Shown: one piece after another, positions 31,068-41,956 of the stretch
Layout of the letters: every line of letters starts with the position of its first letter
How positions within the stretch are numbered: position 1 is the first letter of the stretch
Source of the DNA: Leptospira haakeii
GTDB taxonomy: Bacteria; Spirochaetota; Leptospiria; Leptospirales; Leptospiraceae
Direction of reading: 5' to 3'
NCBI RefSeq assembly: GCF_002812045.1
Contig: NZ_NPEG01000015.1
Span: forward strand, 1 to 64,000
Length of the DNA stretch: 64,000 bases
Position numbers and translations under genes: made by a program
The notes under the pieces: generated by a model
What the model saw: only the letters and a program-made list of their open reading frames with translations
Told to the model about the DNA's origin: nothing
Database searches by the model: none

Positions 31068-32318
31068 TTAAACTTCTAAAAGAAGGCGGGTCGGATCTTC
31101 GATCGCTTCTTTTACTTTTACGAGGAAGGTTACTGCTTCTTTTCCATCTACAACTCTATGGTCATAAGAAAGAGCAACATACATCATAGGTCGTATCACA
31201 ATCTGATCGTTCACTACTACTGCACGTTTTACAATATTATGAAGTCCCAAAATTCCACTTTGTGGTGGGTTCAGGATAGGAGTGGACATCATGGAACCGT
31301 AAATCCCTCCGTTGGAAATAGTGAACGTTCCACCTTCCATATCGGAAAGATCGATTTTTCCATCCTTTACCTTATTAGCAAGGCGAGCAATTTCGGATTC
31401 AACCTGAGCGAAACTTAAAAGATCCGCGTCACGAACAATCGGAACTACCAGGCCTTTTGGACCTCCAACAGCCACACCGATATCGAAGTAGTTTTTATAA
31501 ACTAAATCAGTACCGCGAATTTCTGCGTTGATTGCAGGAACAAATTTTAAAGCTCCGATCACTGCTTTAGTAAAGAAGCTCATAAATCCTAAATTGATAT
31601 TATGCGCGTCTTTGAACTTGTCCTTGTATTTGGCACGAAGGTCCATCACAGCACTCATATCTACTTCGTTAAAAGTAGTTAGTAGAGCTGCATTATGCTG
31701 AGCTGCAACCAAACGATTTGCGATCGTCTGGCGAAGTTTAGTCATCGGAACAACGTTTTCTCTCGGAAGATTACTACGAGAAGCAGCAGGAACCGCTTTA
31801 GGAATTTCAGGAGAAGGAGCAGACTTTGCTGCTACCGGCGCTGCGGAAACAGCAGCTGCTGGTGCTGACTGTTTATTTGCAATTGCATTTAACACGTCTT
31901 CTTTGGTGATCTGTCCGTTCTTACCAGAGCCAGAGATAGAAGCAGGATTTAATCCGTTATCATCTATTAGTTTGCGAACAGCAGGAGGAAGTGTATCGTT
32001 CTGCGCTGCGTTAGTCGTGTTAGTTTGTGCTGTATTTGTTGTTGAAGGAGTGCTTGGAGTAGGAGTGCTTTTTGCGGAGGCAGAAGGGTCGATGATTCCG
32101 ATCACTTCTTTGATCTTGACCGTCTCCCCCGGTTTCTTGTTAATTTTTTGGAGAACTCCCGCCGAGGGGGCTGGCACCTCCATGGTCACCTTGTCGGTTT
32201 CCAATTCCACCAGGACCTCGTCCTGTTCTACTCGTTCGCCTTCTTTTTTTACCCAGTTTGCTATTGTTGCTTCCGTAATGGATTCACCCATTTCGGGAAC
32301 CTTGATCTCTATCGACAT
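31068..32318 (-). CDS. sucB: 2-oxoglutarate dehydrogenase E2, dihydrolipoyl succinyltransferase
   Basis: E2 of the complex (416 aa from ATG at 32318, preceded by AGGATC at proper spacing; an upstream in-frame extension to 32369 has no support). The lipoyl domain has [17 protein letters not shown] with lipoylated Lys about residue 43. It is followed by a Ala/Pro/Thr-rich linker with [18 protein letters not shown], a peripheral-subunit-binding domain ([37 protein letters not shown]) and the catalytic domain ending [15 protein letters not shown]. First gene of the operon sucB-lpdA-sucA. Confidence 0.95.
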   Translation of the reverse strand: MSIEIKVPEMGESITEATIANWVKKEGERVEQDEVLVELETDKVTMEVPAPSAGVLQKINKKPGETVKIKEVIGIIDPSASAKSTPTPSTPSTTNTAQTNTTNAAQNDTLPPAVRKLIDDNGLNPASISGSGKNGQITKEDVLNAIANKQSAPAAAVSAAPVAAKSAPSPEIPKAVPAASRSNLPRENVVPMTKLRQTIANRLVAAQHNAALLTTFNEVDMSAVMDLRAKYKDKFKDAHNINLGFMSFFTKAVIGALKFVPAINAEIRGTDLVYKNYFDIGVAVGGPKGLVVPIVRDADLLSFAQVESEIARLANKVKDGKIDLSDMEGGTFTISNGGIYGSMMSTPILNPPQSGILGLHNIVKRAVVVNDQIVIRPMMYVALSYDHRVVDGKEAVTFLVKVKEAIEDPTRLLLEV

Positions 32319-32459
32319 CTTGATCCTACGGAGGTCGGTGTATACGTCCCGTTCCGGGACCGCCTCCATTTCACTTTCGGAAAGCTGAAAAATTCTGTAA
32401 AGTCGTTCTTGTCAAATCGGTGTTTTGGATGAATTTTCCCGAAATCACACTAAGGTTTT

Positions 32460-34916
32460 TTAGTCCGCTTGCGGTTTAAACTTACGTTCCGTTTTTCCGA
32501 TCTCTTCGTCGCTGATCTGGTATTCCAATTGCAGAAATTCTCTGAAATCTATTGACTTATGATGGTCCCGATCTCCGTCGCATTGGCGGTTTGCTTGGAC
32601 AGATTTTGTCACACCTGCTACAGTAATCGGCTTTAAAGTCAAGTTCTGGGTAACAGGACATACTCCCGGTTTAGGAGACAGTCCATTATACGCACAGGTT
32701 CCTCCACCTTGCACTTCCTCAGGCTGTGGATCCAGACCATGCTCATTTTCGAAAGTAGGATAATTTTCACCGTTATAAAAACGACGGTACATTTTTCCCC
32801 AAATAGGAACTGCAAGAACCCCAGCAGCCTGCCCTCTTCCGAGCGAGATAGAACTTTTATCGAATCCGAGCCAAATAACAGTGGTCAATTTAGGATCAAA
32901 CCCGCAGTACCAAGCATTTGTAAAAGAAGAGGTCGATCCGGTTTTTCCAGCAGCGATCCCTTTATAATTTCCTTGGTCAGCAGAATGGAGTCCGTTCGCG
33001 GCAGTTCCCCCCATAGCAACCATGGTCAACATTTTACGAAGAATATAAGCCGTTCCTTCGCTGATGATCTGGATAGAACCGTCTTCCGCTTCTTTATCTA
33101 ATTCTTCTCGGACTTTTAGTTCTTCGTTATAAATTACATTTCCTGACTGATCGATCACATATCGAACAGAGAGTGGGATCACATTTCTTCCCTTATTTGC
33201 GATGATAGAATATCCCACTGCCATTTCATATGGAGAAAGTTCAGCAATTCCCAACGCAAGAGCAGGACTAGGCATAAATCTACTCTTATCAGCTTTTGTT
33301 AAGCGAGAAGCAAAGTCTATGACAGCATCCGCGCCTGTGCGTAGGAACACCTGCACAGAAACGATGTTTAATGACATGGAAAGTGCTCTGGAAAGAGGAA
33401 CCATCCCTTGGAAATCTCCATCGAAATCCTGAGGAGACCAACCTTCTCCTTCTTCGGTTAGGGTAGTCAAAGGTGCGTCCATGATCCCAGTTCCGGAACC
33501 TACGATACGTTCAGCGATCGCTGCCCCATACACGAAAGGTTTAAAAGAAGATCCAGTCTGCCTTCTCGCTTGAACCGCTCTATTGAATTGGTTTTTAGGA
33601 GTAAATTCATAACCTCCGACCATTGTTTCTATATAGCCGTTGGTATGATCGATTGTAATAGCAGCACCTTCTACGTGAAGGTTTTTACCGAATACCGCCG
33701 ATCTTTTTTGGAATTCAGTGAATGCAGCGGATTCGTTATCCGCAGGAAGAAGTAAACTAAGAACATCGGCCGAATCGATGAGTTCCTTTTCGAGTGCCAC
33801 TCTGAAGTTTGCCTTATCATCCAAGCGGCTTACAAAAGTAGGAGCCACAGGGAATAAGGAACCTATAAAATTATAAAGTCCTACAAGTCCACGATCTGCG
33901 CCACCAGCATAATTCACGGTAACGCCAGAAACGAGATCGTCGTGCTTTTTGAGAGCCTTACGAAGCTCGTCCTGAGCGATCTCTTGTTTGCGAATATCCA
34001 GAGTGGTGTAAATTTTGAGACCGCCGCTGTAGATACGGTCTTCTCCCAATTCTTTTAATAATCTCTGTCTTACGAATTCAGTAAAATGGGGAGCTCTATT
34101 CAGCTTAGTTCCCCAGGTGGATTGAGAAGGGGACTGAGTGATTACGATCGGCCAGTATTTTTCCCAAAATTCGTCATGGATGGTTTGGACCTTGTCTACA
34201 GGAACAAATCCTTGGGATGCCATAAGTTTCAGAACTTCTATATGAGCTCTTTTAGAAGCGGCCGGATTTTTATAAGGAGAATAATCCACAGGCGCTTTAG
34301 GAAGTCTTGCAAGAAGTGCAGCTTCTGCCACATCCAAATCCGAAACATCCTTATGGAAATACACATCCGCCGCAGAAGCAAGACCCGTCGTTCCATGACC
34401 TAAGTATATTAAGTTAAAATAAATTTCTAATATTTCTTCTTTAGAATATTCCTGTTCTATCTGAAGAGTAAATAGAGCTTCTACGAATTTACGGATAAAG
34501 GATTTTTTCCTATTATTTAAAACAGTTTTAGCAAGCTGTTGTGTAAGAGTGGATCCGCCCTGTTTGATCCTACCTGAGATCACATTGACTGCCGCCGCGC
34601 GAAGGATTGCGGAGAAATCTATCCCGAAGTGATTGAAAAAGTTATTATCCTCTACTGAGAGGAATGCTTGGACCACATGAGGAGGAATATCTTGGTATTT
34701 TAGAAGTTGTTGTTTATGACGATACAACTCTGCATACACTACTCCGTTGATATCGTATAAACGAGTTGGAGTGGTTGGTTGGTAAGAAGCAAGGATTGCA
34801 AGCTCCCCACCCTCATCCACTTCGGCGATAATATATCCAAAAAATAGACCGCCTAGTAAGGCTAAGACCAAAAGTGTTTTTGTAGCTCTGTGAATTCCTT
34901 CGCTAAATAGATTCAT
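32460..34916 (-). CDS. Penicillin-binding protein 1A (bifunctional transglycosylase/transpeptidase)
   Basis: A class A PBP (818 aa). One N-terminal membrane segment (about 13-32), then the glycosyltransferase domain with [21 protein letters not shown] (catalytic Glu in VED), [12 protein letters not shown], and [14 protein letters not shown]. The transpeptidase domain has SxxK in [11 protein letters not shown], SxN in SLNIV and KTGSTSSF. An insert of about 100 residues between the domains ([17 protein letters not shown] to [12 protein letters not shown]) is typical of spirochaetes and similar PBP1A. It overlaps the upstream metallo-beta-lactamase gene by four bases. Confidence 0.95.
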   Translation of the reverse strand: MNLFSEGIHRATKTLLVLALLGGLFFGYIIAEVDEGGELAILASYQPTTPTRLYDINGVVYAELYRHKQQLLKYQDIPPHVVQAFLSVEDNNFFNHFGIDFSAILRAAAVNVISGRIKQGGSTLTQQLAKTVLNNRKKSFIRKFVEALFTLQIEQEYSKEEILEIYFNLIYLGHGTTGLASAADVYFHKDVSDLDVAEAALLARLPKAPVDYSPYKNPAASKRAHIEVLKLMASQGFVPVDKVQTIHDEFWEKYWPIVITQSPSQSTWGTKLNRAPHFTEFVRQRLLKELGEDRIYSGGLKIYTTLDIRKQEIAQDELRKALKKHDDLVSGVTVNYAGGADRGLVGLYNFIGSLFPVAPTFVSRLDDKANFRVALEKELIDSADVLSLLLPADNESAAFTEFQKRSAVFGKNLHVEGAAITIDHTNGYIETMVGGYEFTPKNQFNRAVQARRQTGSSFKPFVYGAAIAERIVGSGTGIMDAPLTTLTEEGEGWSPQDFDGDFQGMVPLSRALSMSLNIVSVQVFLRTGADAVIDFASRLTKADKSRFMPSPALALGIAELSPYEMAVGYSIIANKGRNVIPLSVRYVIDQSGNVIYNEELKVREELDKEAEDGSIQIISEGTAYILRKMLTMVAMGGTAANGLHSADQGNYKGIAAGKTGSTSSFTNAWYCGFDPKLTTVIWLGFDKSSISLGRGQAAGVLAVPIWGKMYRRFYNGENYPTFENEHGLDPQPEEVQGGGTCAYNGLSPKPGVCPVTQNLTLKPITVAGVTKSVQANRQCDGDRDHHKSIDFREFLQLEYQISDEEIGKTERKFKPQAD

Positions 34917-35866
34917 ACGAGTTTGAATTTCATTCCTTCTCTAGCCAGTACAATGGATAGGTCCTTGGTTCCAAGATTTTCAGCATGGGTTCTGGCGTCA
35001 TCCAAGATGATAGCTAAAATTTCGTCCGAATAGGCGGGTTCATGGTGGGTCAAAGCCAGTTTTTTGACCTCCCAAGAAGAAGCACAATTGACTGCCATTG
35101 TATAAGCAGTATGGCCCCAATCGAATTTCTGGAAGGATTCGTCCAAAGTGTACTGAGCGTCCAAAACCAGAAGATCCGCACCCTTAAAGAACGGTTTTTG
35201 TTCCTGAATCAGAGGAAAATCCTCACCATTATATTCTGCGTCTGTGGCAAAAATAAAACTTTTCCCATTTTCGGTGAATTTGTAAGCGATGGAGCCTCCC
35301 GGATGTTTGAGAGCGAGCCATTCTATTTTAACACCGCCGATTTCCAGGACTTCTCCCTTTTGGAGCCTATGGAAATTTCTTTCTGAACCGAAATGATCAA
35401 AATGGATCGGGAAAAATCTGGGCTCTTGTTGGTATTTTAATCTTTCCGGAAGATCTTCCAAGGGAGAATAGAAGGTGAACTTATTTCCGGGAATATACAA
35501 CGGTTTGAAAAAAGGGATCCCGTGGATATGATCCCAGTGAGTGTGAGTAAAAAATACGGAAGCTTCTCCCTTTCCTTGCCCGAATTTTTCTCGGACTAAG
35601 TCCTCTCCTAAAACTCTGGCTCCAGTTCCAAGATCCACGACCAGCTCCACCCCGGAAGAGCCTATTATCCGAACACAGGTAGTGTTGCCGCCAACAACAT
35701 AATTCAGAGGTTCCGGCAACCCATCGAACCATTCTTCGGGAGAAGAAAAAGCTTTTCCCTCCGACTTGGCCACAAGTCTCAATATGGAAATTACTTTCTC
35801 CCTGTATTCCTCGTTTGATAAGGGGGCAGGAATAGAGCCCCGAACTCCGTACAAGAAGATTTCCAT
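34913..35866 (-). CDS. Metallo-beta-lactamase fold hydrolase (phosphodiesterase-like)
   Basis: A 317-aa cytosolic hydrolase. Metal motif HTHWDH (about 108-113), GGNTTCVRI and [10 protein letters not shown] in the N-terminal strands, a later [26 protein letters not shown] and LTHHEP. The pattern resembles phosphodiesterase/RNase Z-like MBL proteins such as PhnP and cAMP phosphodiesterases; the substrate is unknown. It overlaps the PBP1A start by ATGA, so both are coexpressed. Confidence 0.85.
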   Translation of the reverse strand: MEIFLYGVRGSIPAPLSNEEYREKVISILRLVAKSEGKAFSSPEEWFDGLPEPLNYVVGGNTTCVRIIGSSGVELVVDLGTGARVLGEDLVREKFGQGKGEASVFFTHTHWDHIHGIPFFKPLYIPGNKFTFYSPLEDLPERLKYQQEPRFFPIHFDHFGSERNFHRLQKGEVLEIGGVKIEWLALKHPGGSIAYKFTENGKSFIFATDAEYNGEDFPLIQEQKPFFKGADLLVLDAQYTLDESFQKFDWGHTAYTMAVNCASSWEVKKLALTHHEPAYSDEILAIILDDARTHAENLGTKDLSIVLAREGMKFKLV

Positions 35867-35964
35867 TTTAGGAACATTTACTATATTTCCCCCAAACTGT
35901 CAAAGGAAACAAAATCTCGGATTTAGGTTGTCGTTCGAAAGGAAAAAAGAAAACTAGGAAGGCA

Positions 35965-36804
35965 ATGGCGTCTTTCTCTAGCGGATTCGGTGTCTCAACC
36001 TCTCCCCTCGTTCGTAAACTTTTGATCTTAAATATAGCGATTTTCGGGATAGAGTTTATCCTAAGCTTAGTCGCCCCTTCCATTCTTTTGGCCATTCTGG
36101 GCTTATTCGGACTGACTCCAGGTTTAGTCCTAGAAAAGTTTTTTGGCTGGCAGCTACTGACTTACAGCTTCTTCCATTCCCCAAATATGTTAATCGGATT
36201 CTTATTCGAGATGTTCGCATTTTGGATGTTCGGGTCTGCGTTAGAATCCCATTGGGGAACCAGGAATTTTTTACGTTATTTTATGTTCTGCGTCTTCGGA
36301 GGTGGGGTTGCCACAGTGCTTGCCTCTTTGTTTGGGTTCCAACAAGGGACAGTACTTGGGATTTCAGCAGTTCTATACGGGCTTATCACGGCTTATGCAT
36401 TGATTTGGCCGAATAGAGAACTTTTGTTTTGGGGAATTTTCCCGATCAAGGCAAAATATCTGGCTGCTTTAATCTTAGTGGTTTTAGTACTTTTAGGATT
36501 ACAATCGGGAAACCCAATTGCGAACGGACTCGGCGGTTTTGCTGCGGGCGGGCTTTACTTTTTATATTATACTAAAGTAAAATATAAATTCGGGATCAAA
36601 TTTCCAAGCTTCTCTTTTTCCAGATGGAGACAAAAAAGAAAGATGGTCCGTTGGCAAGAAGAGATGAAAACAAGAGAACAAGCAAAAGAAGAAGTAGATC
36701 GTCTCTTAGAAAAAATTTCCAAAGAAGGAATGAATTCTCTTAACAAAAAAGAGAAAAAATTCCTGAAAGAAGCTTCTACAAAGTATTACGAAGCGAAAGA
36801 TTAG
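35965..36804 (+). CDS. Rhomboid-family membrane protein, probably catalytically inactive
   Basis: A 279-aa protein with about six membrane helices and a charged C-terminal tail (from about 215). The rhomboid features are the TM2-like WQLLTYSFFHSPNMLIGFLFEMFAFWMFGSALESHWG, the WR-type loop replaced by HWGTRNFLRYF, and the GISAVLYGLITAYA segment where the serine of GxSG (here G-I-S-A) is present. The last helix reads NPIANGLGGFAAGGLYFLYY, where active rhomboids carry AHLGG; the catalytic His is Gly. The TM2 Asn is Glu. It is therefore probably a pseudoprotease of the inactive-rhomboid type. Confidence 0.75.
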   Translation: MASFSSGFGVSTSPLVRKLLILNIAIFGIEFILSLVAPSILLAILGLFGLTPGLVLEKFFGWQLLTYSFFHSPNMLIGFLFEMFAFWMFGSALESHWGTRNFLRYFMFCVFGGGVATVLASLFGFQQGTVLGISAVLYGLITAYALIWPNRELLFWGIFPIKAKYLAALILVVLVLLGLQSGNPIANGLGGFAAGGLYFLYYTKVKYKFGIKFPSFSFSRWRQKRKMVRWQEEMKTREQAKEEVDRLLEKISKEGMNSLNKKEKKFLKEASTKYYEAKD

Positions 36805-36828
36805 GTCCTGCTGCGCTCATTCACAATA

Positions 36829-37623
36829 TTATTCAAAAGAAAACATCTGCTGATAACCCAGCTTAAAGCCCTGATCGTAAGTATTATCTTTTCTCATCCC
36901 GTATAAACCGCTAAAGAAAACTCGCCCTCCATCTCCAATCTTATACTGAACACCAGGATGAAGATTGAATGAATCGGAACGAGGAGTTGAGATCGTATCT
37001 TCCACTGCCATACGATAGGTAGTTTCCAGAAGAAGGATCCAATTTGAATCTGTCTCGTAAGACAAAGTAGCACCCGCTTCCATATAACGATAATATTTAT
37101 CTTGGACAGGATCTCTAAATTTGGAATCGGTTTCTCTTTCGTATAACCCGAATGCCTGGAGCTTAGTTCTACCAAAATCTAAAACAAAACCAAGATGAGG
37201 ACGAACCAAAAGTAGATCCGGATTTCTTTCACCGATCCAAGGTTCGGATGCAGAAGGTCCGTAAACGTTTACACCTCCTCCTATCGAAAATATCCCGAAA
37301 GTGAAAAACGTTTTCAAACCCGCTTTCCATCTATCCCAACCACTCCAGGGCGTAGTCCGAGTGGCGTATTGGTCTACGTATCCATACCCTGCAGAAACTG
37401 AAAAATGATCTCCCAATTTCAATTCCCCATTCAGAGAAACATTTCGATTTCGATCATAATCGTTAGAATTTCTGTATTCTTTCGCATCTGCACTAATTAC
37501 AAAAATATTATATACTCCTACTGATTGTCCCCAGGCCGGATATGGGATCGTAGTCTTATCGGATCCAAAAATTTCTGCGACCGGGCTCAGTAATAGCAGA
37601 AGGAATAAGAAACGAAACCTCAT
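36829..37623 (-). CDS. Predicted outer-membrane or secreted beta-rich protein
   Basis: A 264-aa protein from ATG 37623, overlapping the SGNH gene stop (ATGA). A start 18 bases upstream (37641) is possible. A signal peptide (MRFRFLFLLLLLSPVAEIFG) is followed by a body alternating in polar and aromatic residues (GELKLGDHFSVSAGYGYVDQYAT, FFTFGIFSIGGGVNVYGPS, DFGRTKLQAFGLYERETDSKF, FFSGLYGMRKDNTYDQGFKLGYQQMFSFE). It ends in Phe, as outer-membrane beta-barrels often do. Family unknown. Confidence 0.65.
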   Translation of the reverse strand: MRFRFLFLLLLLSPVAEIFGSDKTTIPYPAWGQSVGVYNIFVISADAKEYRNSNDYDRNRNVSLNGELKLGDHFSVSAGYGYVDQYATRTTPWSGWDRWKAGLKTFFTFGIFSIGGGVNVYGPSASEPWIGERNPDLLLVRPHLGFVLDFGRTKLQAFGLYERETDSKFRDPVQDKYYRYMEAGATLSYETDSNWILLLETTYRMAVEDTISTPRSDSFNLHPGVQYKIGDGGRVFFSGLYGMRKDNTYDQGFKLGYQQMFSFE

Positions 37624-38306
37624 AATAGAAACTCCAACCAAAACTCAGGCAGAGTAGCTTTGAGATATTCTCTCACTCTTTGAGAAAGAATTCCGTATCC
37701 TTCGTCAGTTAAGTGACCTCCGTCCAATAACATTTCGTCATGGATCAGATCTTCAGGATCAATTCTAGGCAAGAAGGTGACCTTCTTCTTCATTTCCAAA
37801 TTGATCATGGACGCTGCCTTAACAGGCCAAGGAAGTTGGACACTCCATACATTCAGAACTATGATATAATCACAGCGGTCGTTCAGTATTTCCAAGGTCT
37901 TAAGCTGACGCTGTACAGTTGCGTCGACCTCTTCCCAAGTGGGTTCGAAATTATTCAGGAAATCATTTACACCGCCGTTCAACATGCAGGATCTAAATTT
38001 TCCTGTTTCGTTTTTGGCTGCTTCCTGGATCTCATAAGTCCTTCTTCCTGGAAACGCCTTCTTATAAGTTTCAAATTCAGGGAATTGTTCTTCTACAGGC
38101 CAAAAGGCGGAGATACTATCCCCGAAAAGGGCAAAGCTAGGTTTGTATAATTTGGATTTTTTGGAATGTGTATCTTGGTCTATAACGCATACCCCCAACA
38201 AAAGGGACATGGCCAAAACAAAAACTGAAAACCGATTAAAAACTCCCCTGGTTCTCGAAGGGAAAGAAAGAAGCCTCAACTTCTCTAAGAAATAAATTAT
38301 ATTCAT
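37620..38306 (-). CDS. SGNH/GDSL-family hydrolase
   Basis: A 228-aa secreted or membrane-anchored esterase-like protein with an N-terminal hydrophobic helix (about 28-42). Catalytic blocks: block I FALFGDSISAFW with the Ser in GDS, block III MLNGGVNDF with the Asn, and block V DGGHLTDEGYGIL with Asp and His. Such enzymes deacylate lipids or polysaccharides in the envelope. It is first in a two-gene unit with the beta-rich protein. The start ATG precedes the hydrophobic region. Confidence 0.8.
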   Translation of the reverse strand: MNIIYFLEKLRLLSFPSRTRGVFNRFSVFVLAMSLLLGVCVIDQDTHSKKSKLYKPSFALFGDSISAFWPVEEQFPEFETYKKAFPGRRTYEIQEAAKNETGKFRSCMLNGGVNDFLNNFEPTWEEVDATVQRQLKTLEILNDRCDYIIVLNVWSVQLPWPVKAASMINLEMKKKVTFLPRIDPEDLIHDEMLLDGGHLTDEGYGILSQRVREYLKATLPEFWLEFLL

Positions 38307-38401
38307 TTTTCATAATGCTCTATAAATTAGGACAAGGAAAGAAAGAAGAATGTTCCAATTTTATTAAAAATCGCGTAACGGTGACCGCAGTTCAATCAAA
38401 C

Positions 38402-38417
38402 TTAAAGTGCACTTTAA
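38402..38417. promoter_or_regulatory. Perfect 16-bp palindrome between divergent genes
   Basis: TTAAAGTG followed by its exact reverse complement lies in the 258-base gap between the SGNH hydrolase (minus) and the lipoate ligase (plus). An AT-only 7-bp stem (38417-38423 with 38430-38436) and a small GAAC-GCG-GTTC repeat follow. It looks like a regulator operator; the regulator is unknown. Confidence 0.4.
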
Positions 38418-38564
38418 TATTATATTTTAATAATATATATGGAACGCGGTTCATTTATATTCGCACAAAGTGTTTAAAATTATTCCCTGAGTAAGAAAAG
38501 AGAAAATAAGTTTAGGACCGGTGTTTAAATAGATCAATTAAGACCACAGACCGTAGCAAAACCC

Positions 38565-39437
38565 ATGGACGAAAACTATAGTCCAATAGACTCTGGTCTC
38601 GAAGTGAGAACTTTTGTACTAGACCAAAAATCCATCAGGACACCTTATTATAATCTAGCTTTGGAAGAAGCTCTCGCAGTCCAACTAGTACCCGGAGGAT
38701 ATTCCGGTGGGGTTCGGTTTTGGGAAGGACCCAGGTCCATTATAATGGGCCTTTCAGAAAAACCGGAACTAAGCGCAGGAAAAGAAAATATAGAAAACTT
38801 CCTGTCTAGATTCCAAAAAAGACCGACTCCCAAAAAACCTTCTATAACAGACCCGGTATATATAGCCAGAAGAGCAAGTGGCGGAGGGACTGTCGTGCAT
38901 GAGCCTGGATGGAATCTGAACTTCAGCCTTTTCGTTTCCTTAGAAACAAAACCGGAGCTATATCCCGTCTCTAATTCTTATAATATATTCTTAGGCCTAA
39001 TATCTTCTGCTCTAAACAAACAAGGACTCAAAACAAAATGTAAGGGCAAGTCAGACCTTGCCTTAGAACTATCTCCGGATGTATGGAAAAAAATTTCAGG
39101 TAACGCTCAGTTCAGAAAGAAGAACTGCATCGTACAACATGGGACCTTAATCTTGGATTCCAGACTGATCCCATTAGTGTCGGATCTCCTACCGCATCCC
39201 CCGGAAGAACCTGAATACAGAAAAGGCAGAGCTCATGATGAATTTGTGACCTCCCTACCTGCCTCTTTTTCGCCCGGAAAATTCAAACAAGACCTTTCCC
39301 TTTTATTTGCGGATTATCTGGGGGTTGAAATCATAGGTACCGAAGCAGATCCATCCTTCTTTCGAAACGTTCGCAAGGTGGCAAATCGGCTGTTCCAGGA
39401 AAAATATTCAGATCTAGGCTATATTCTGGGAGAATGA
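38565..39437 (+). CDS. Lipoate-protein ligase family protein
   Basis: A 290-aa biotin/lipoate A/B protein ligase-like enzyme that attaches lipoate or octanoate to E2 and GcvH proteins. Key blocks are [35 protein letters not shown] (the RRxSGGGxVxH signature), and the catalytic Lys region [10 protein letters not shown] with [21 protein letters not shown]. The ATG at 38565 lacks a strong ribosome binding site. It lies 25 bases before glyA. Its substrates may include the SucB encoded in this window and glycine cleavage GcvH. Confidence 0.85.
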   Translation: MDENYSPIDSGLEVRTFVLDQKSIRTPYYNLALEEALAVQLVPGGYSGGVRFWEGPRSIIMGLSEKPELSAGKENIENFLSRFQKRPTPKKPSITDPVYIARRASGGGTVVHEPGWNLNFSLFVSLETKPELYPVSNSYNIFLGLISSALNKQGLKTKCKGKSDLALELSPDVWKKISGNAQFRKKNCIVQHGTLILDSRLIPLVSDLLPHPPEEPEYRKGRAHDEFVTSLPASFSPGKFKQDLSLLFADYLGVEIIGTEADPSFFRNVRKVANRLFQEKYSDLGYILGE

Positions 39438-39462
39438 TTCTCTTAGGCACCACGAGGAAAAA

Positions 39463-40710
39463 ATGAAATACCTTCCCCAACAAGACCCCGAAATTTTCAA
39501 AGCCTTACAGGCAGAAGACCAAAGACAGGAACAAAACCTGGAAATGATCGCTTCTGAAAACTTCGTGTCCAGACCAGTTTTGGAAGCTTATACTTCCACT
39601 CTTACCAATAAATATGCGGAAGGGTATCCTGGAAAAAGATATTATAACGGATGTGTAAACGCGGACGCGGTAGAGTCTTTGGCGATCGAAAGAGCTAAAA
39701 AGATCTTCAAAGCGGAATACGCAAATGTTCAGCCTCACTCTGGGGCACAGGCAAATATGGCGGTTTTTTTGGCCACTATGGAACCGGGAGATTCTTTTTT
39801 AGGAATGAATCTGGCTCACGGGGGACATTTAACTCATGGTTCTCCTGTAAATATCAGCGGAAAATATTATAAACCGATCCCTTACGGTGTAGATCCTAAA
39901 ACTGAGACAATCGATTACGATGCTCTTGCATCGCTTGCAAAAGAACATAAACCTAAACTGATCGTTGCAGGTGCTTCTGCATATTCCAGAACGATCGATT
40001 TTGATAAGTTCGCAGAGATCGCAAAATCAGTAGGCGCAAAACTTATGGCAGATATCGCGCATATCTCCGGGTTGGTAGCAACTGGCTATCATCCTTCTCC
40101 AATCGATAGTTTTGATTATGTTACCACTACCACTCACAAAACCCTCAGAGGACCAAGAGGTGGATTAATTCTTTCTAAATTAGAAAATGAGAAAGTATTA
40201 AACTCCAGAGTATTCCCTGGGATCCAAGGTGGACCTTTGATGCACGTAATCGCAGCAAAAGCAGTGGCGTTCGGAGAAGCTTTAACTCCTGATTACAAAA
40301 AGTATATTGAAACAGTACTCGCAAACGCCAAAGTCCTGGCAGAAGTTTTCGTAAAAAGAGGATTCAGAGTAGTAAGCGGTGGAACTGACAACCACCTAGT
40401 CCTACTAGATGTATCCGTAAAAGGTTTAACCGGGGCGAAAGCAGCGGACGGATTGGACGAAGTCGGGGTCACAGTGAATAAAAACGCAATCCCATTCGAC
40501 AAAAACCCTCCAGCAGTTGCTTCCGGAATTCGTTTAGGAACTCCTGCGCTTACTACCAGAGGTCTCAAACCTGCTGATATTGAAAAAGTAGGAAACCTGA
40601 TATGTGATTTCTTGGACAACCCTGACGACGAAAAGACCAAGGAAAAAGTCAAGGCTGGAGTGAAAGAAATCACCCAACAATTCCCAATGACCAATTTCAG
40701 ATTGGATTAA
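39463..40710 (+). CDS. glyA: Serine hydroxymethyltransferase
   Basis: A PLP enzyme (415 aa) interconverting serine and glycine and charging tetrahydrofolate with a one-carbon unit. Hallmarks are [51 protein letters not shown] and the PLP-lysine stretch [15 protein letters not shown]. Length is typical. GAGGA precedes the ATG. It may form an operon with the lipoate ligase and the acyltransferases downstream. Confidence 0.97.
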   Translation: MKYLPQQDPEIFKALQAEDQRQEQNLEMIASENFVSRPVLEAYTSTLTNKYAEGYPGKRYYNGCVNADAVESLAIERAKKIFKAEYANVQPHSGAQANMAVFLATMEPGDSFLGMNLAHGGHLTHGSPVNISGKYYKPIPYGVDPKTETIDYDALASLAKEHKPKLIVAGASAYSRTIDFDKFAEIAKSVGAKLMADIAHISGLVATGYHPSPIDSFDYVTTTTHKTLRGPRGGLILSKLENEKVLNSRVFPGIQGGPLMHVIAAKAVAFGEALTPDYKKYIETVLANAKVLAEVFVKRGFRVVSGGTDNHLVLLDVSVKGLTGAKAADGLDEVGVTVNKNAIPFDKNPPAVASGIRLGTPALTTRGLKPADIEKVGNLICDFLDNPDDEKTKEKVKAGVKEITQQFPMTNFRLD

Positions 40711-40740
40711 TTTTTTAACTTAACGCATAAAGAGAGCCCT

Positions 40741-41943
40741 ATGAAATTTTTTTCTTATATTACGGAGAAGCGGGACGAGGAATACCCTGCCCTAAACGGA
40801 GTCCGAGCTATCTCCATTATGATGATCATAGGGCTCCATATCTGGATTGGGGCGAATCATTTTATCCCTAATATCCCTTATCTATTGGATACTGCTCTTA
40901 AAAACCTTACTGCAGGAATCGACTTATTTTTTATATTAAGCGGGTTCTTAATTTACGGAAATTTACTAAAAGAAAAAGTAAAGTACGGAAACATAAAACT
41001 ATCCTTTTTTTATATCAAAAGATCTCTTAGGATCTTCCCTGCTTACTATTTTTTACTCTTAGTCCAATATCTCAGTATGAGAGGAATGTTAAAGTCCCTG
41101 AATGCTGCAGAAAATTTAGATGCTTCCAAAACCCTTTTAAAACAGGGTTTGACCGAAAGTATTTCCTACGCATGGGCCGATATATTCTATATTTCCAATT
41201 ATACAAAAGGAAGATTATTCGATTACGGATGGTCTTTGTCGATCGAGGAGCAGTTCTATTTAATACTGCCTCCTTTATGCGCATTACTCTTCTTTAAAAT
41301 TTCGGATTCCACAAGAAGGATCCTGCTTGTAGGCCTCTATTTTATACCGGTCATATTAAGAGCGGTTTATTCCCAATTCGATATTTTACCTACACATATC
41401 ATATACACTCACAGCGAGACTAGATTCGATTCGCTTATTGCGGGAATGTTATGTTCTGAATTTTTCCTTTCTTCTCATTATTCCAACTTTTTCCAGAAAA
41501 AGCCGATCCGTTACGCAGTGCTTTCCGTCTCCGTCATTCTTGCGGCAATAGGCTTTCTGACAGAGAAGACTGCACTCACTCAAATTTACGCTTACAATTG
41601 TTTAAATCTTGGTTTTGCGGGGATCGTATTAGTTAGCCTTTCCGAAAATTCATATATTGGTAAATTTTTAAGCTTTTCTCTATTTCGTCCTATCGCCCGG
41701 GTGAGTTACACAATGTATCTTTGGCATCTATACCCGACCTCCGCAGCTATCTCGATAGTTTGTGGAACAGTAATACAATCCTTAAGTTACTCCAGAACTT
41801 TCGCCACTTTTATAGTCGCGGTATTATTCACTTTCTTATTCTGCACCATTCTATTCTATTTGATCGAAAGACCTTTTTTAAAACTTAAAGACAAATGGAT
41901 TGTTCGACTAAAAGCCAGATCAGCAGCTTCAACACCTAACTAA
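40741..41943 (+). CDS. Acyltransferase, OafA/YrhL family (first of tandem pair)
   Basis: A 400-aa integral membrane acyltransferase with about ten helices. Family features: LNGVRAISIMMIIGLHIWIGANHF (catalytic His region), GIDLFFILSGFLIYGNLL, the conserved FYIKRSLRIFPAYYF and YGWSLSIEEQFYLILPPLCALLFF. It probably O-acylates a lipopolysaccharide or glycan sugar. It begins 30 bases after glyA and is followed 13 bases later by a closely similar gene. Confidence 0.9.
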   Translation: MKFFSYITEKRDEEYPALNGVRAISIMMIIGLHIWIGANHFIPNIPYLLDTALKNLTAGIDLFFILSGFLIYGNLLKEKVKYGNIKLSFFYIKRSLRIFPAYYFLLLVQYLSMRGMLKSLNAAENLDASKTLLKQGLTESISYAWADIFYISNYTKGRLFDYGWSLSIEEQFYLILPPLCALLFFKISDSTRRILLVGLYFIPVILRAVYSQFDILPTHIIYTHSETRFDSLIAGMLCSEFFLSSHYSNFFQKKPIRYAVLSVSVILAAIGFLTEKTALTQIYAYNCLNLGFAGIVLVSLSENSYIGKFLSFSLFRPIARVSYTMYLWHLYPTSAAISIVCGTVIQSLSYSRTFATFIVAVLFTFLFCTILFYLIERPFLKLKDKWIVRLKARSAASTPN

Positions 41944-41956
41944 TACGGTAAAATAC

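Noticed and set aside
31903..32388. 161-aa reading frame on the plus strand over sucB
   Set aside because: Antisense to the linker and lipoyl domain of sucB. Valine/serine-rich composition reflects Ala/Pro/Thr codons on the other strand.
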